Source of the DNA: a bacterium
GTDB taxonomy: Bacteria; Deinococcota; Deinococci; Deinococcales; Deinococcaceae
Length of the DNA: 64,000 bases
Direction: 5' to 3'
Assembly (NCBI GenBank): GCA_021810505.1
Contig: JAJZIR010000007.1
Location: forward strand, 59,880-123,879
Positions 62,109-64,000 of this stretch are shown one piece after another (the first letter of the stretch is position 1; each line of letters opens with the position of its first letter). The position numbers were made by a program, and so were the translations under genes. Below the pieces are notes generated by a model. It was given only the letters and a program-made list of their open reading frames with translations. It was not told the origin of the DNA and did not search any database.

Positions 62109-63827
62109 GTGCTGCGCTGGCTATTGGCCGCGACCTTGCTCTGGGCGTCCTCGGCCCTGGCCTCCACCAGGATCCTGAAGGTCGACCATCTGGGGTTTCG
62201 GCCCCCTCTGGTGATCCCGATCTTGTCGGACAGCCAACCCGGCTTGCCGGTATGGTTCTTGCCGCACCTAGGGATCTCAGTCCAGCGCGCAGGAGACCAG
62301 CTGATCCTGCAGCTGGGAAAAGTGACATTGCGCTACGGCCGGCAGGGTTGGAACCGCCCCGGGCTAGCTCCCCCCCAGCTGTACCGCGGCGTGCTGCACC
62401 TGCCGCTCTCGGTGGTCTTGGCGCTGGGGATCCGGGTGCTGCCCAGCGCCGAGGGCGTCCTCGACCTATCGGCCCCGCGCCCCGAAGCGCTACCCCCCAG
62501 GAAACCGCCGGTCTTGCTTTTGGCCTACCCCCCGCCGGCTGCCCAGGGCGCGTCCCGGCTCACCGCGGTCACCGATAGCGTCTTGGACCGAGGGGCGCTG
62601 CAGCGGAGCCGGCTGGTCCTGCAGTTCAGCGCCCCGACTCCTTTCCGGGCCAGCTTAGCTGGCCGCTGGATCCGGCTACAGCTCCAAGGAGCCCGGCTTC
62701 CTGAGCTGCGGGGCGCGCTGCCGGCCGCGGGCGCTCTGGGATACGAGACCTCCCCGGCTTCGGCGACCGCGGAGCTGGAGGTGCGCCCGGGATCCCGCAC
62801 CCGCGTCTTCTGGCTGAGCCGGCCCTTCCGGATCGTCTTGGATACCCGACTCCGCCTGCCGGCCCTGACCCCGCCGGTCCCAGCCGATCTCCCTGGGGGG
62901 ATCCGGCTGATCCGCTCTGGAAGTCTCAGCCTGGTCGCCTTCAGTCCCAAGCGCTACCGGCTCAAGCTGGTCAGCCAGCCATTGGGGCAGCGCGGAGAGG
63001 TGGGCCAGGGTCGTTGGGCCCGAGGTGGGGTGGCGGCCGTGAACGGCGGCTACTTCAACCCGCCCACTGGGTGGCCAGTCGATCTGGTCTTTCTGCGAGG
63101 CCTCCCCTGGTGGCCGAGCCTGGACTGCCGAGCGACGCTGGGGATCACTGCTGCCGGCAGCCTGCTGTTCGGAATTCCCCACCCCACCACCCATATCCTG
63201 AGCGGCAGCCGGCCGCTTTGGAGCGGCGCCTTGGGGCCAGCGGGCTCTCCGGCACCCGTCAGCTTGGCGGTATCCAACGGCTTCCAGGCCTTAGGGAGGC
63301 CAGGACAGACCACGCTCTTGCTGGCGGGCGGCTCCGTCTGGGCCGTCCACCAGCACCCCTCGGTCTACCCGGCCGGTCAGGTGGCACTGAGCTTCAGCCC
63401 GGCGGCAGCGCGGCTGCCCGAGAGGGTGGGGGTGCCTCTGCGGCTCAAGACTTCCTGGGGGCTACCCGGCTGGAGCCGAGTGACCTCAGCGCTCGCGGCT
63501 GGTCCCTGGTTGGTACGGGCCGGTCACCTGGCCCTGGACGCAGCGGCCGAGGGCTTCGCGCGAAGCCCTCGTTTCTGGCAGAGCAGCCGCCAGGTCGCGG
63601 TGGGCTTGCTCGGCGACGGAGACTTTTTCCTCGCCTACGACCGCGCGGCAACCCCTGAGGCTTTCGCGGAAGCGCTGCTGGCTTCGGGTGCGCGCTCAGC
63701 CATGCGCCTGGACTCCGGGGCCAGCGCCAGCCTAGAGCTCGCTGGCGGTTACCTGAATCGGCGCTGGGGCCGCCCAGTCCCCAACTCCTTGGTGGTAGTG
63801 CCGCGCGGGAGTTCCCCTAAGCGATAA
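62109..63827 (+). CDS. secreted phosphodiester glycosidase-like protein (NAGPA domain)
   Basis: 572 aa from GTG 62109. Signal peptide VLRWLLAATLLWASSALAS. N-terminal half (to about 255) looks like copper-amine-oxidase-N/AMIN-type envelope-binding modules; the C-terminal half is the NAGPA domain: AAVNGGYFNPPTGWPVDLV (near 310-330) and AMRLDSGASASLELAGG (near 535-550). Related enzymes cleave sugar phosphodiesters in glycopolymers. Likely works on the cell envelope. Divergent from mglB. Confidence 0.86.
   Translation: MLRWLLAATLLWASSALASTRILKVDHLGFRPPLVIPILSDSQPGLPVWFLPHLGISVQRAGDQLILQLGKVTLRYGRQGWNRPGLAPPQLYRGVLHLPLSVVLALGIRVLPSAEGVLDLSAPRPEALPPRKPPVLLLAYPPPAAQGASRLTAVTDSVLDRGALQRSRLVLQFSAPTPFRASLAGRWIRLQLQGARLPELRGALPAAGALGYETSPASATAELEVRPGSRTRVFWLSRPFRIVLDTRLRLPALTPPVPADLPGGIRLIRSGSLSLVAFSPKRYRLKLVSQPLGQRGEVGQGRWARGGVAAVNGGYFNPPTGWPVDLVFLRGLPWWPSLDCRATLGITAAGSLLFGIPHPTTHILSGSRPLWSGALGPAGSPAPVSLAVSNGFQALGRPGQTTLLLAGGSVWAVHQHPSVYPAGQVALSFSPAAARLPERVGVPLRLKTSWGLPGWSRVTSALAAGPWLVRAGHLALDAAAEGFARSPRFWQSSRQVAVGLLGDGDFFLAYDRAATPEAFAEALLASGARSAMRLDSGASASLELAGGYLNRRWGRPVPNSLVVVPRGSSPKR
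63548..63571. repeat. perfect 24-bp palindrome inside the NAGPA-domain gene
   Basis: Two 12-bp arms, no loop (CGAGGGCTTCGC and complement), coding for the EGFARSPR segment. Confidence 0.9.
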
Positions 63828-63881
63828 GCGGCGCGCCGGCGGGGGCGTTACCTCGCCGGAACCCCGAGCGCTCCTACCCCC

Positions 63882-63910
63882 TTGACACCCTTCCCTCAGC
63901 GCCGTAAGAT
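63882..63910 (+). promoter_or_regulatory. strong promoter at the right edge
   Basis: Consensus -35 TTGACA (63882-63887), 17-bp spacer, -10 TAAGAT (63905-63910). Downstream lies GAGGAGGGG and a possible ATG at 63945. Confidence 0.8.
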
Positions 63911-63944
63911 TCTCTTCGCCCTTCCGCGAGGAGGGGTGCGCAGA

Positions 63945-64000
63945 ATGACAGCTTGTGACGCAGGACCATATTTCCGGTCAGTGGGAGCGAAGCGCACGCG
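63945..64000 (+). CDS. start of a gene cut by the window edge (uncertain)
   Basis: ATG 63945, about 10 nt after GAGGAGGGG and 35 nt after the -10 box, opens a frame to the end of the window (MTACDAGPYFRSVGAKRT). GTG 63955 in another frame (MTQDHISGQWERSAR) is an equally possible start. Too short to identify. Confidence 0.35.
   Translation, partial: MTACDAGPYFRSVGAKRT

Overview
This 64 kb window is GC-rich bacterial chromosome, most likely from the Deinococcota (Thermus/Deinococcus/Truepera side). The clues are a Thermus-type seven-iron ferredoxin, a LitR-LdrP regulator pair arranged as in Thermus thermophilus, an MglA/MglB GTPase pair, a split glycine decarboxylase, and many leaderless promoters (a TANNNT -10 box only 5-8 nt before the start codon). 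No phage, transposase, CRISPR array or rRNA operon was seen. Coding density is high, with many 4-bp start/stop overlaps.

Layout: 1-3.2 kb holds a partial metallo-beta-lactamase-fold hydrolase, tRNA-Ala and a divergent ArsR regulator/DHA2 efflux pump. 3.3-7.5 kb (-) holds a radical SAM protein and a DUF58/MoxR/DUF4129 membrane cluster. 7.6-17.1 kb (-) is a co-directional uptake/catabolism run: amidohydrolase, argininosuccinate-lyase-like enzyme, two peptide-type binding proteins, NagZ-like GH3 and two permeases. 17.1-21.5 kb holds an SDR, RecO, a DUF1801 protein, MscL with a zinc ribbon, trigger factor and tRNA-Leu/His. 21.5-32.1 kb holds a nucleotidyltransferase, a GH31 glucosidase, the gcvT-gcvH-gcvPA-gcvPB glycine cleavage genes and a GH38 mannosidase. 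32.1-35.4 kb is an origin-like region: trpF, DnaA boxes, a 198-bp tandem duplication, parB, parA, rsmG and a parS-like site. 35.4-40.9 kb holds uvrC, ferredoxin, Crp and DeoR regulators, surE and a DMT exporter.

40.9-46.5 kb is the most distinctive part. A B12-binding LitR photoreceptor-repressor and an LdrP-type activator head a four-gene operon. It diverges from an HMG-CoA-lyase-like, UbiA/lycopene-elongase-like and CrtI-like operon, with 11-bp direct repeats (a CarH/LitR-type operator) at the litR start. This suggests light-induced isoprenoid or carotenoid synthesis. A GGPP-type synthase at 52.3 kb could supply precursor. The CrtI-like gene carries one arm of a 154-bp inverted repeat whose second arm lies just beyond the gene.

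46.8-64 kb holds a tRNA-Arg/Ser/Ser operon, dgt, a purM-phosphatase-fluC-meaB operon, a polyprenyl synthase, a multi-domain GGDEF/EAL protein, PpaC, FolC, an MFS protein, a LpxB-related glycosyltransferase, mglB-mglA, a secreted phosphodiester-glycosidase-like protein and a strong promoter at the right edge. Two genome-wide habits stand out: leaderless promoters, sometimes followed by mini-ORFs coupled to the real gene, and long perfect palindromes, several inside coding sequence.
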